A stretch of 48,681 bases of DNA, taken from positions 1 to 48,681 of the IMG/VR virus record IMGVR_UViG_3300036398_001822; one strand, 5' to 3'. The translations under genes and the position numbers were made by a program. The DNA is from a virus. Positions 35,188 to 40,404 of this stretch are shown piece after piece (position 1 is the first letter of the stretch; each line of letters begins with the position of its first letter). Under the pieces are notes generated by a model. The model made no database searches and was not told the origin of the DNA. It worked only from the letters and a program-made list of their open reading frames with translations.

Positions 35188-35355
35188 TCAGAACTGGATC
35201 GGATCGGCGGTCGGGGCGCTGATTGCCGCATAATGGGCGGCGCAGTCAGCGATGCCTGCCTGCTCAACGTCGCTGGTGATGGTATCCAGGATCTGCAGGA
35301 TGCTGTCCCCGTTGCTACCTTGGCGGAGCAGGGACAGGGCAAGGTCGCGGGTCAT
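35188..35355 (-). CDS. Small conserved phage protein (55 aa)
   Basis: From the ATG at 35355 the protein is MTRDLALSLLRQGSNGDSIL QILDTITSDVEQAG.... The 'ALSLLRxGxNGxxILxILDxI' motif resembles small proteins of other cyanophages. A TACAAT -10 lies about 52 bases upstream (35408-35413), a longer leader than its neighbours. Function is unknown. Confidence 0.6.
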   Translation of the reverse strand: MTRDLALSLLRQGSNGDSILQILDTITSDVEQAGIADCAAHYAAISAPTADPIQF

Positions 35356-35407
35356 TTGGAATTCGGGTAGAAAGGTTGGCGGAGTCTTTAGGGGCGCTGC
35401 CGTTCCC

Positions 35408-35413
35408 ATTGTA
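35408..35413 (-). promoter_or_regulatory. -10 TACAAT upstream of the 55-aa gene
   Basis: GATACAATGG on the minus strand overlaps the stop of the upstream 53-residue gene. A partial right half-site (ACCACA, 35462-35467) is at the usual operator distance. Confidence 0.45.
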
Positions 35414-35575
35414 TCAGCGTTCGAGTTGCGCCAGACTGCTAGGGGCGATGTGAGAGGGAGAACCACAGGAGCGGTAGAAGTCTACCATGCGGTCTGCCTC
35501 CTCTTTACTGGTGAACCACTGCGACCGCCACTCACAAGCGTTGTAGGGGGTCTGGTAACGGACTTCGAAGCGCAT
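35414..35575 (-). CDS. Small phage protein (53 aa)
   Basis: MRFEVRYQTPYNACEWRSQW FTSKEEADRMVDFYRSCGSP SHIAPSSLAQLER runs from the ATG at 35575 to the TGA at 35414. The 'RYQTPxxxxEWRSQWFTSxEEADRMVxFYRSCG' pattern looks like a compact alpha/beta domain found in small phage proteins. It has a TAGAAT -10 and a dyad operator upstream. Function is unknown. Confidence 0.6.
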   Translation of the reverse strand: MRFEVRYQTPYNACEWRSQWFTSKEEADRMVDFYRSCGSPSHIAPSSLAQLER

Positions 35576-35600
35576 GGGGTCGTTTGCTTGGTATGGAAGA

Positions 35601-35660
35601 ATTCTACAGGGTCAGCGGGAGACGATATCGCCTGCGGTGTGCAGTGCGCTTGCCGTCACA
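35601..35660 (-). promoter_or_regulatory. Promoter with dyad operator for the 53-aa gene
   Basis: TAGAAT (35601-35606) lies 25 bases before the ATG. The dyad (GTGTGCA-N10-CGTCACA, 35637-35660) starts 31 bases upstream of it, inside the upstream 38-residue gene. Confidence 0.5.
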
Positions 35661-35728
35661 CTGCGGATCGGTTCCAGCGGACCCCAGAGAGTGTAAGCGA
35701 CGCAACCCAGAACCAGCAGTTTAAACAT
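35612..35728 (-). CDS. Tiny hydrophobic peptide (38 aa)
   Basis: MFKLLVLGCVAYTLWGPLEP IRSVTASALHTAGDIVSR runs from the ATG at 35728 to the TGA at 35612. It has one hydrophobic N-terminal segment with a single Cys (residues 3-14) and could insert in the membrane. It lies in a chain of small genes with almost no spacer. Small membrane peptides of this sort occur often in phages. Function is unknown. Confidence 0.45.
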   Translation of the reverse strand: MFKLLVLGCVAYTLWGPLEPIRSVTASALHTAGDIVSR

Positions 35729-35761
35729 CAGAAATTTGCGATGGGAAAGTGAGAATCAGAA

Positions 35762-36022
35762 TCAGAAATCAAACACGTCGCCGTTAATCTCAGCGCGGTT
35801 GATCTTAGGGTCGTTCCACTTCACACCATCGGGAGTTTCTTTGGTGCCGAACTCATAGAATGCCTCAAGCAGATCCTCATAGCAGCAGATATCATTCTCA
35901 CGGATGAAGGTATAAATGCCCTCATCATTCTCAATCCAGAGCACAACATTCCAGGTCTCATAATTCGTCCAACCGTTATAGGTGCGGTCGGTGAGGTTGG
36001 TCTGGTAGGTGGTGGCGGGCAT
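35762..36022 (-). CDS. Conserved phage protein with NGWTNYETWN motif (86 aa)
   Basis: From the ATG at 36022 the protein is MPATTYQTNLTDRTYNGWTN YETWNVVLWIENDEGIYTFI REND.... The NGWTNYETWNVVLWIxND motif is a characteristic signature of small phage proteins of unknown function. The start is supported by a TATACT -10 22 bases upstream and an operator dyad. The longer frame to 36103 crosses these. It is acidic at the C-terminus. Function is unknown. Confidence 0.7.
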   Translation of the reverse strand: MPATTYQTNLTDRTYNGWTNYETWNVVLWIENDEGIYTFIRENDICCYEDLLEAFYEFGTKETPDGVKWNDPKINRAEINGDVFDF

Positions 36023-36044
36023 TGGGTTCGTTTGAACTGAAGTT

Positions 36045-36104
36045 AGTATAGGGGCAGGGAGGGGGGTCTGTGCCCCCCTGGTGGACAGTTCAGTAAGCGT
36101 CACA
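36045..36104 (-). promoter_or_regulatory. Promoter with dyad operator for the NGWTNYETWN gene
   Basis: TATACT (36045-36050) is 22 bases before the ATG. The dyad GTGGACA-N10-CGTCACA (36081-36104) starts 30 bases upstream and covers the stop of the upstream gene. A GGGGGG/CCCCCC hairpin lies between them. Confidence 0.6.
36061..36078 (-). terminator. GGGGGG/CCCCCC hairpin
   Basis: A perfect 6-bp stem with TCTGTG as the plus-strand loop, just after the stop of the 250-residue gene and before the next -10. There is no U-tract. Confidence 0.5.
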
Positions 36105-36842
36105 GCGGGCGTTGACTTCCTGCAGAAGTTTACCTACCTTGTCCTGCTGCAGTTTGATGACAACTTGACTGTTACGGTTTGCCTTACTGGCGCCCAGAAA
36201 TGCATTGATGCCGTTGTTACTGGTCACCCGCAAACGCAGACCGCAATCATACACATTCCCTTCAGCATCTACAAAGTACACCATGCGGGAAGATTTGCCG
36301 TTGCCTTTGAGAACAACAGAGTAACCCTTCTGAATGTAACCGACTGCAGGATGTTGCTCTGCAGCGAACACATAAAGTTCAGAAGTCTTGGTGTCGTTGA
36401 TCACCAGATCAAACCCAGCATTGTGCTCAATCAGACCACGCTGCAGAATCTCAATCACTTGTGCAGAGGTGAGAGAATCCAGGGAAAGTTCGCAGAGAGC
36501 ATTGAAACTGTCGCGAATCTTCAGCACAAATTCTTCATCAGAACGCAGCGATTCGGGCATCTGACGGAGTTCTTTCATGTTAGAAAGAAAGTGGTCAAAG
36601 GTATCACCCAGCACGTCATTGTAGGCGCTGGTGTTGAACCAATCAAACGAACCGTTGCTGATGCCTTCCTTACGCTTGATGCTGATCTTCTTATCACCAG
36701 CGACGGCATCTTCCTTACACTTAGTGCCGCCACGCTTCTCTACAGTTTCGCTGTAGATTTGCTTTTCATTCAGGATTTGAACGGTGAGGTCCTCATTCTT
36801 CACACCACCGTGATGAACAGAACCGTCAGTTTTGTAGGTCAT
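36090..36842 (-). CDS. Conserved phage protein, possible PD-(D/E)XK-type nuclease (250 aa)
   Basis: From the ATG at 36842 the protein starts MTYKTDGSVHHGGVKNEDLT VQILNEKQIYSE. It then has VEKRGGTKCKEDAVAGDKKI SIKRKEGISNGSFDWFNTSA at about residues 35-74. The order 'HHGGxKNE ... GGTxxKxDxVxxxKxxSIKxKxGxxxGSFDW' (acidic residue, then IKxK) suggests a PD-(D/E)XK endonuclease fold; the catalytic assignment is not proven. The C-terminal half has YVFAAEQHPAVGYIQKGYSV and RMVYFVDAEGNVYDCGLRLR, possibly a second domain. It follows the ligase-like gene. Confidence 0.5.
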   Translation of the reverse strand: MTYKTDGSVHHGGVKNEDLTVQILNEKQIYSETVEKRGGTKCKEDAVAGDKKISIKRKEGISNGSFDWFNTSAYNDVLGDTFDHFLSNMKELRQMPESLRSDEEFVLKIRDSFNALCELSLDSLTSAQVIEILQRGLIEHNAGFDLVINDTKTSELYVFAAEQHPAVGYIQKGYSVVLKGNGKSSRMVYFVDAEGNVYDCGLRLRVTSNNGINAFLGASKANRNSQVVIKLQQDKVGKLLQEVNARCDAY

Positions 36843-36903
36843 TTGTTTACCGTGATCGACACGGGCGAATAGAGTAGGTTGGGCAGTCCTCACCTCTGCC
36901 CTT

Positions 36904-36926
36904 GGGGGGTCCTCCTTCCTCCCCCC
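36904..36926 (-). terminator. GGGGGG/CCCCCC hairpin
   Basis: GGGGGG-TCCTCCTTCCT-CCCCCC between the nucleotidyltransferase gene (stop 36988) and the next start (36842). A second G-run/C-run pair is at 36952-36970. They are probably terminators for the upstream gene. Confidence 0.45.
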
Positions 36927-36987
36927 TGGTGAACATAGAATACCCTGGATTGGGGGGCAGGTCAACCCCCTGACCCATTAGCGTCGC

Positions 36988-37881
36988 TTATGCGACCTGA
37001 AACCGTCCGCTGTTGAAATTATGATAAGCGAACACCTCACGATTCACCAGTTTGAACATACCAAACTCATTGGTCATCACATAACCTTCGGCATCAATAC
37101 GGTTGCCATTGATGTATGCTGCAGGTCCGTCATTGCGGCAGATAAACAGGCAGTCATCTTTGATGCTCTTTACCAATGCCCACAAACGAATCAGGTTAGC
37201 GTCACAATCGAAATCTTCTGCGACGATCTGATCACCCGAACGGATGCAAGCGTTGATCTGCTGTTTGATCTTTGCTGCTTCCTTCTCACTCACGAACTGA
37301 GCAGTAGTAGACATTTGACGGGCAAAATCTACAACCTCTTTTACATCAGCGAACGACTCTTGATTGTGCAGAATGTAAGCATCAGGTTTGATGAACTTCA
37401 CCGTTTCAGTATCATTCCAGACGGCACGATCAGGCATTGCGACTGCATCACGAAGGTCGCTCTCAGCATAATAGCAAGTGTGAGGAGCGATGATAATCTC
37501 TTGAGAAACTACCTCACCAAACTTGTAAGTGATCGTATTGGGGCAATACTCATCACTACCGCCAAAACCAATAAAATCACCTTGAATGATAGCATTTGCG
37601 CGAGGCAGATAATCAAAGCAAGAATGCAGAATACGCGCAACTTCACCCTGATAGAATGCATCAATCTCTTCATGATTGTGTGCAATACGAATCTTTTTCT
37701 TGTTAAAGACTGCCTTGGTTCCTACAAAGAATTCACCACAGGCAGGGTCGATGCCCCATACAATGGCGGGAGCACCGTCGATCTTAACGGACAGGGAACC
37801 AGGATTCACGAACCAATCCAGAACGGACAGGTCGCCCGTGAGGATGGTATCTTCGGGGTGTTCGAGGTGGGTGTTCTTCAT
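36988..37881 (-). CDS. DNA/RNA ligase-like nucleotidyltransferase (297 aa)
   Basis: From the ATG at 37881 the protein starts MKNTHLEHPEDTILTGDLSV. The motif SVKIDGAPAIVWGIDP (K33-x-D35-G36) matches motif I of covalent nucleotidyltransferases, in which the Lys is adenylated. Then come GEFFVGTKAVFNKKKIRIAH and later EGYVMTNEFGMFKLVNRE (E265-G266, K277), matching motifs IV and V. ATP-dependent ligases and RNA ligases use this set. There is no obvious OB-fold domain. It resembles the DUF6267-type phage proteins as I recall them. The neighbour is the PD-(D/E)XK-like gene. Biochemical activity is inference. Confidence 0.65.
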   Translation of the reverse strand: MKNTHLEHPEDTILTGDLSVLDWFVNPGSLSVKIDGAPAIVWGIDPACGEFFVGTKAVFNKKKIRIAHNHEEIDAFYQGEVARILHSCFDYLPRANAIIQGDFIGFGGSDEYCPNTITYKFGEVVSQEIIIAPHTCYYAESDLRDAVAMPDRAVWNDTETVKFIKPDAYILHNQESFADVKEVVDFARQMSTTAQFVSEKEAAKIKQQINACIRSGDQIVAEDFDCDANLIRLWALVKSIKDDCLFICRNDGPAAYINGNRIDAEGYVMTNEFGMFKLVNREVFAYHNFNSGRFQVA

Positions 37882-37887
37882 GCTCTT

Positions 37888-37947
37888 AAGATACCAGGGA
37901 TTCAGGGGCAGCACAAGCGGTAGGGTGCCACCTTACGAACTGGCACA
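37888..37947 (-). promoter_or_regulatory. Promoter with dyad operator for the ligase-like gene
   Basis: TATCTT on the minus strand 37888-37893, and 30 bases upstream the dyad GGTGCCA-N10-TGGCACA (37924-37947), with perfect 6-bp half-sites GTGCCA/TGGCAC. The -10 is only six bases from the start codon, so a TSS near the ATG, or another -10, remains possible. Confidence 0.5.
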
Positions 37948-38079
37948 GGGTGACCCTCTACGGGGTCTGTGGCGTCTTATACTAAGGTCACAAGCGAAGG
38001 AGGGGCGGGGTAGCCCTGAAGACGAAAAAGGTCGCCACTGGGGCAGCTTTGAAATAGTAAGAAAGAAAGTATAAAAAAA

Positions 38080-38097
38080 GGGAGGCAATCGCCCCCC
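38080..38097 (-). terminator. Rho-independent terminator after the 115-aa gene
   Basis: The minus strand has GGGGGGC-GATT-GCCTCCC with one G-U pair, followed by TTTTTTT. This is a classical intrinsic terminator. Confidence 0.8.
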
Positions 38098-38103
38098 GAT
38101 TCT

Positions 38104-38451
38104 TTATGCGAACATGAACCCATCTTGGAATTCGTATTCATTGTAGACAGGAGAAGTTCCTGCCTGCCCGATGAACTTGTGGACGAACCAATTGAAGTTG
38201 CGTTGAAACACACATTCGCCCTTGATTCCATGCTCTTGAAGAATAGCATTCAGGCGCGATTTGGTGGTCACAGACTGATAACCACCGTCAAAGATTTGCA
38301 CGAAGTCATCACCAATGGTGGCGATGTGATTGCCGTGCAGGAACACTTTAGACTCTTGAGTTTCAGGGTCAAAGGTAACCTCAGTGTTGCCAGACTTCCA
38401 GTTGATGGAGTCACGAATGGCGGCGTTCATCTGCTGTTCGATCTTACGCAT
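38104..38451 (-). CDS. Conserved phage protein (115 aa)
   Basis: From the ATG at 38451 the protein is MRKIEQQMNAAIRDSINWKS GNTEVTFDPETQESKVFLHG NHIATIGDDFVQIFDGGYQS .... The 'IEQQMNxAI ... NWKSGNTEV ... VFLHGNxIA ... GGYQSVTTKSRLNAIL' pattern resembles small proteins of several phage groups. It is followed by a strong terminator and preceded by a CATACT -10 with a dyad operator. Function is unknown. The longer frame to 38472 is not favoured. Confidence 0.7.
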   Translation of the reverse strand: MRKIEQQMNAAIRDSINWKSGNTEVTFDPETQESKVFLHGNHIATIGDDFVQIFDGGYQSVTTKSRLNAILQEHGIKGECVFQRNFNWFVHKFIGQAGTSPVYNEYEFQDGFMFA

Positions 38452-38476
38452 TGGGGGTTTCCCTCTCAACAAATAC

Positions 38477-38536
38477 AGTATGGATCAGATCGGGGGCAAT
38501 TGCAAGGGGTCTTGTGCCACCTTGTGGACTGTCACA
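38477..38536 (-). promoter_or_regulatory. Promoter with perfect dyad operator for the 115-aa gene
   Basis: CATACT (38477-38482) with a possible -35 TTGCAA (38500-38505), and the dyad TGTGCCA-N10-TGTCACA (38513-38536) 31 bases upstream. It lies after the stop of the upstream 49-residue gene. It is the best example of the series. Confidence 0.7.
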
Positions 38537-38540
38537 TGGT

Positions 38541-38690
38541 TCAGGAAGTGTAGAGTGCGAAGTTGTACTGTTGCTGCAAACGAGTCAGAATGTCATCCCA
38601 GAACTCTTTATCCTCATCGTCATTGTATTGGTTGTTATCTTCAACCAAACGAATCAGATTGTTAAGATCGTCAGGAGTGAGATAGTTCAT
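38541..38690 (-). CDS. Small conserved phage protein (49 aa)
   Basis: MNYLTPDDLNNLIRLVEDNN QYNDDEDKEFWDDILTRLQQ QYNFALYTS runs from the ATG at 38690 to the TGA at 38541. It is acidic and helical; 'LTPDDLNxLIRLVED' is a motif like that of small cyanophage proteins. Its ATG overlaps the upstream stop by one base (TGATG), indicating coupled translation. Function is unknown. Confidence 0.6.
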   Translation of the reverse strand: MNYLTPDDLNNLIRLVEDNNQYNDDEDKEFWDDILTRLQQQYNFALYTS

Positions 38691-38845
38691 CAGACTTCAT
38701 CCCTCATTTCAGAAAGTTTGTCATACAATGCAGAAACATCTACATTCAGTTGTTCACTCACGAAACTCCAATCATCATGAAACTCAATGAGTGCCAGAAT
38801 GGCATCCAGTTCCTCAAATGTCAACGAAGTGAGAGTCATTGTCAT
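38690..38845 (-). CDS. Small phage protein (51 aa)
   Basis: MTMTLTSLTFEELDAILALI EFHDDWSFVSEQLNVDVSAL YDKLSEMRDEV starts at 38845. It is helical and paralogous in style to the following 49-residue protein (LTxxELxxIxxLIE). It overlaps the next start (TGATG), and its own ATG overlaps the upstream stop by one base. Function is unknown. Confidence 0.55.
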   Translation of the reverse strand: MTMTLTSLTFEELDAILALIEFHDDWSFVSEQLNVDVSALYDKLSEMRDEV

Positions 38846-38970
38846 CAGTAATCGTAGTTTGCGTTCAGGTACTCATTCACATCGAACTTTTCATCTTTCA
38901 GTTCGGGAATGTCCATGTCAAAGATCTCACCAGGAGCATCTTGAATCTCAGACCAGAGTTCATCAAACAT
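38845..38970 (-). CDS. Small acidic phage peptide (41 aa)
   Basis: MFDELWSEIQDAPGEIFDMD IPELKDEKFDVNEYLNANYD Y runs from the ATG at 38970 to the TGA at 38845. It is strongly acidic. It heads a coupled three-gene unit (41, 51, 49 residues) with a TACATT promoter and a dyad operator. It resembles very short acidic proteins of other cyanophages. Function is unknown. Confidence 0.55.
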   Translation of the reverse strand: MFDELWSEIQDAPGEIFDMDIPELKDEKFDVNEYLNANYDY

Positions 38971-38994
38971 GGTTTGTCTCTCAGGAACGAATGT

Positions 38995-39053
38995 AATGTA
39001 GCAGGAATCAGGAACGCTTGGTGCGCTTCTGTGCCACTTTCACAGGCGGCACA
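38995..39053 (-). promoter_or_regulatory. Promoter with dyad operator for the 41/51/49-aa unit
   Basis: TACATT (38995-39000) is 24 bases before the ATG. The dyad TGTGCCA-N10-CGGCACA (39030-39053) lies 30 bases upstream inside the 3' end of the 85-residue gene, where it encodes part of its C-terminus. Confidence 0.6.
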
Positions 39054-39265
39054 TCAGCATTCAGTTGTGCCAGCAGTTGATCCACAATGGTATCAACGAA
39101 CTGCAGAACAGTTTGCATCATCTTACGGGTCTTTTCTTTGCCATTGTTCTCATTGAACGAACGCACAGCAAACTGTACAATTCCCACAACGATTGCGGAG
39201 ATGGTAGCAACGTTGAAGATCAACGTGTCGATGAAAGTCCAGTAGAAAGTGTTGGTGGTTTTCAT
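39008..39265 (-). CDS. Single-pass membrane protein (85 aa)
   Basis: From the ATG at 39265 the protein is MKTTNTFYWTFIDTLIFNVA TISAIVVGIVQFAVRSFNEN .... Residues about 9-34 form a transmembrane helix, followed by a Lys-rich region (GKEKTRKMMQ), an amphipathic helix (VLQFVDTIVDQLLAQL) and a basic tail (AQKRTKRS). The tail is encoded by the downstream operator. Function is unknown; small membrane proteins can alter host envelope functions. Confidence 0.6.
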   Translation of the reverse strand: MKTTNTFYWTFIDTLIFNVATISAIVVGIVQFAVRSFNENNGKEKTRKMMQTVLQFVDTIVDQLLAQLNADVPPVKVAQKRTKRS

Positions 39266-39323
39266 AACAAATGGTGTGGGAGGTTGGTGTAGAGAATTCC
39301 TCAACCACGAATCAAACATAACA

Positions 39324-39349
39324 GGGGGGCAGCACGAATGCAACCCCCC
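39324..39349 (-). terminator. GGGGGG/CCCCCC hairpin with nested stem
   Basis: Outer GGGGGG/CCCCCC with an inner GCA-CGAA-TGC stem, between the stop of the 48-residue gene and the next gene. There is no U-tract. Confidence 0.45.
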
Positions 39350-39357
39350 TTGTACCA

Positions 39358-39504
39358 CTATCCCAACTGTCCCACGAACTCCTGAATATAATAATCCAGC
39401 GGCAATTCCAGACGGTTTGCCTCACTTTCCCATTCTTTCCATTCGGCTTCCGAAGCATCATTAATGAAGTCTTCGAAAGTATATTCAAAAGCGGGACCGC
39501 ACAT
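39358..39504 (-). CDS. Small acidic phage protein ending DYYIQEFVGQLG (48 aa)
   Basis: From the ATG at 39504 the protein is MCGPAFEYTFEDFINDASEA EWKEWESEANRLELPLDYYI QEFVGQLG. The C-terminus (LxLPLDYYIQEFV) matches that of the 60-residue protein at 42352-42534 (LEVTVDYYIQEFV), so these are paralogues. The start is supported by TACATT 25 bases upstream. Function is unknown. Confidence 0.6.
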   Translation of the reverse strand: MCGPAFEYTFEDFINDASEAEWKEWESEANRLELPLDYYIQEFVGQLG

Positions 39505-39528
39505 AATCAAAAACTCAGGAACGAATGC

Positions 39529-39588
39529 AATGTAGGACGGATTGGGCAGGAAGTCTAGGGGTCTTGTGCCACCTTGTAGACTGTCACA
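39529..39588 (-). promoter_or_regulatory. Promoter with perfect dyad operator for the 48-aa gene
   Basis: TACATT (39529-39534), a TAGACT at the -35 position (39552-39557), and the dyad TGTGCCA-N10-TGTCACA (39565-39588), 30 bases upstream of the -10. The dyad covers the stop codon of the upstream gene. Confidence 0.68.
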
Positions 39589-39790
39589 CCTCCGCCAATT
39601 GATTAATAATATTGCGGGCAAACTTCATGAAATCATAAGCAGTCACACCACCTTTGTGATTGTCGATAGCATAACCATCCAAAACATCGGTTTGATTATA
39701 CGTGTTCACAATCAGCAGGCAAGCATCATACAGTGCTGCAGAATGTTCTTCCTTGGAGTTAAACTGGAGAGCGTTGAAGGAAGGAAGCAT
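39584..39790 (-). CDS. Small phage protein (68 aa)
   Basis: From the ATG at 39790 the protein is MLPSFNALQFNSKEEHSAAL YDACLLIVNTYNQTDVLDGY AIDNHKGGVTAYDFMKFARN IINQLAEV. It is helical with one Cys. The stop lies within the next gene's operator. The start is supported by an aacata/TATGTT -10 and the dyad at 39849-39872. Function is unknown. Confidence 0.58.
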   Translation of the reverse strand: MLPSFNALQFNSKEEHSAALYDACLLIVNTYNQTDVLDGYAIDNHKGGVTAYDFMKFARNIINQLAEV

Positions 39791-39812
39791 CAGGAATCTC
39801 AGCGACGAATGT

Positions 39813-39872
39813 AACATAACCGATTTCCGCCCCCACCACAAGGGGGATTGTGCCACTTCTAGAATCGTCACA
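39813..39872 (-). promoter_or_regulatory. Promoter with dyad operator for the 68-aa gene
   Basis: TATGTT (39813-39818) is 22 bases before the ATG. The dyad TGTGCCA-N10-CGTCACA (39849-39872) lies 30 bases upstream, with an internal TTCTAGAA palindrome. Confidence 0.6.
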
Positions 39873-39937
39873 TATAACGCTAGCATTATATTGTATTATA
39901 ATATTATAACTGGTCCAGTTATAAAAGTGTCACAATA

Positions 39938-40087
39938 TCAGAATGGATCAAATTCCTTGGTGCTAGCATAGACTTCTTCGTCACCTTCAAGATCTAATAA
40001 TTCTTTCCAGTCTATATGTTCTACATCTAGATCATCATAACACATGATGTCTAAATGTACACGTACTAGGCGTTTCTGTGCTATCAT
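39938..40087 (-). CDS. Small acidic phage protein (49 aa)
   Basis: MIAQKRLVRVHLDIMCYDDL DVEHIDWKELLDLEGDEEVY ASTKEFDPF runs from the ATG at 40087 to the TGA at 39938. The 'CYDDLxxExIDWKELLDLEGDEEV' segment resembles acidic cyanophage proteins. It has a TACAAT -10 26 bases upstream. It is the first gene of the AT-rich patch, next to the HNH gene on the other strand. Function is unknown. Confidence 0.6.
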   Translation of the reverse strand: MIAQKRLVRVHLDIMCYDDLDVEHIDWKELLDLEGDEEVYASTKEFDPF

Positions 40088-40112
40088 AGTACTAGATGCA
40101 TATGTGTACTAG

Positions 40113-40118
40113 ATTGTA
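40113..40118 (-). promoter_or_regulatory. -10 TACAAT of the 49-aa gene
   Basis: GATACAATCTAG on the minus strand, 26 bases before the ATG at 40087. It overlaps the stop region of the 46-residue gene. Confidence 0.5.
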
Positions 40119-40259
40119 TCATGCATAATGACGATACGCGAGATCTTGATAATCATGCGCGTCTCGTGCATAGTCCTCGTCGAGCTCTTGTGTATAATAC
40201 TCTTCGAGATCCGCATAATCGTTTGTGTATGTGTAGTCGAGATCGTAATCGTCGTACAT
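40119..40259 (-). CDS. Acidic Tyr-rich micro-protein (46 aa)
   Basis: MYDDYDLDYTYTNDYADLEE YYTQELDEDYARDAHDYQDL AYRHYA runs from the ATG at 40259 to the TGA at 40119. It is made mostly of Asp, Glu and Tyr, which resembles DNA-mimic or other highly acidic phage proteins. The promoter sits in an inverted repeat (40262-40311), and the AGCTCGACGAG repeat touches the start. Function is unknown; DNA mimicry is inference from charge only. Confidence 0.55.
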   Translation of the reverse strand: MYDDYDLDYTYTNDYADLEEYYTQELDEDYARDAHDYQDLAYRHYA

Positions 40260-40261
40260 AA

Positions 40262-40311
40262 CTCGTCGAGCTTATTGAATACTAGTATATTGTAGCATAA
40301 AGCTCGACGAG
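40262..40311 (-). promoter_or_regulatory. Promoter inside a 12-bp inverted repeat
   Basis: CTCGTCGAGCTT (40262-40273) and AAGCTCGACGAG (40300-40311) are perfect inverted copies around 26 bases that contain TGCTACAAT (-10 TACAAT at 40289-40294). A further direct copy lies at 40332-40343 and a related one is in the coding region at 40176-40187. It is probably an operator for the 46-residue gene. Confidence 0.55.
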
Positions 40312-40404
40312 ATGCAAACTAGATGTGAGTTCTCGTCGAGCTTCTAGTACATATATATGCAATCTAGTTGATTTCTAGTCTAGCTTTATGTTAGAATACA
40401 AATA

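Larger units (their letters stand above)
37882..38103. other. Intergenic promoter and terminator region
   Basis: This 222-base stretch has no gene. It holds TATCTT (37888-37893) and a GTGCCA-N10-TGGCAC dyad (37924-37947) for the ligase-like gene, a second possible promoter (GTATAAGAC on the minus strand near 37978), and a U-rich terminator of the next gene at 38080-38097. Confidence 0.6.

Noticed and set aside
36081-36872. Long plus-strand frame (263 codons)
   Set aside because: It lies opposite the 250-residue minus-strand protein, which has clear conserved motifs, a promoter and a terminator. The plus frame is a shadow.
37021-37923. Long plus-strand frame (300 codons)
   Set aside because: It lies opposite the ligase-like gene with KxDG and EG motifs; the plus frame has no recognisable domain.
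38513-39588. TGTGCCA dyads as CRP or NtcA sites
   Set aside because: CRP uses TGTGA-N6-TCACA and NtcA GTA-N8-TAC. Here the half-sites resemble TGTGnCA but the spacer is N10.
37924-39872. TGTGCCA dyads as rho-independent terminators
   Set aside because: They have mismatched arms, no U-tract, and constant spacing to the downstream -10 rather than to the upstream stop.
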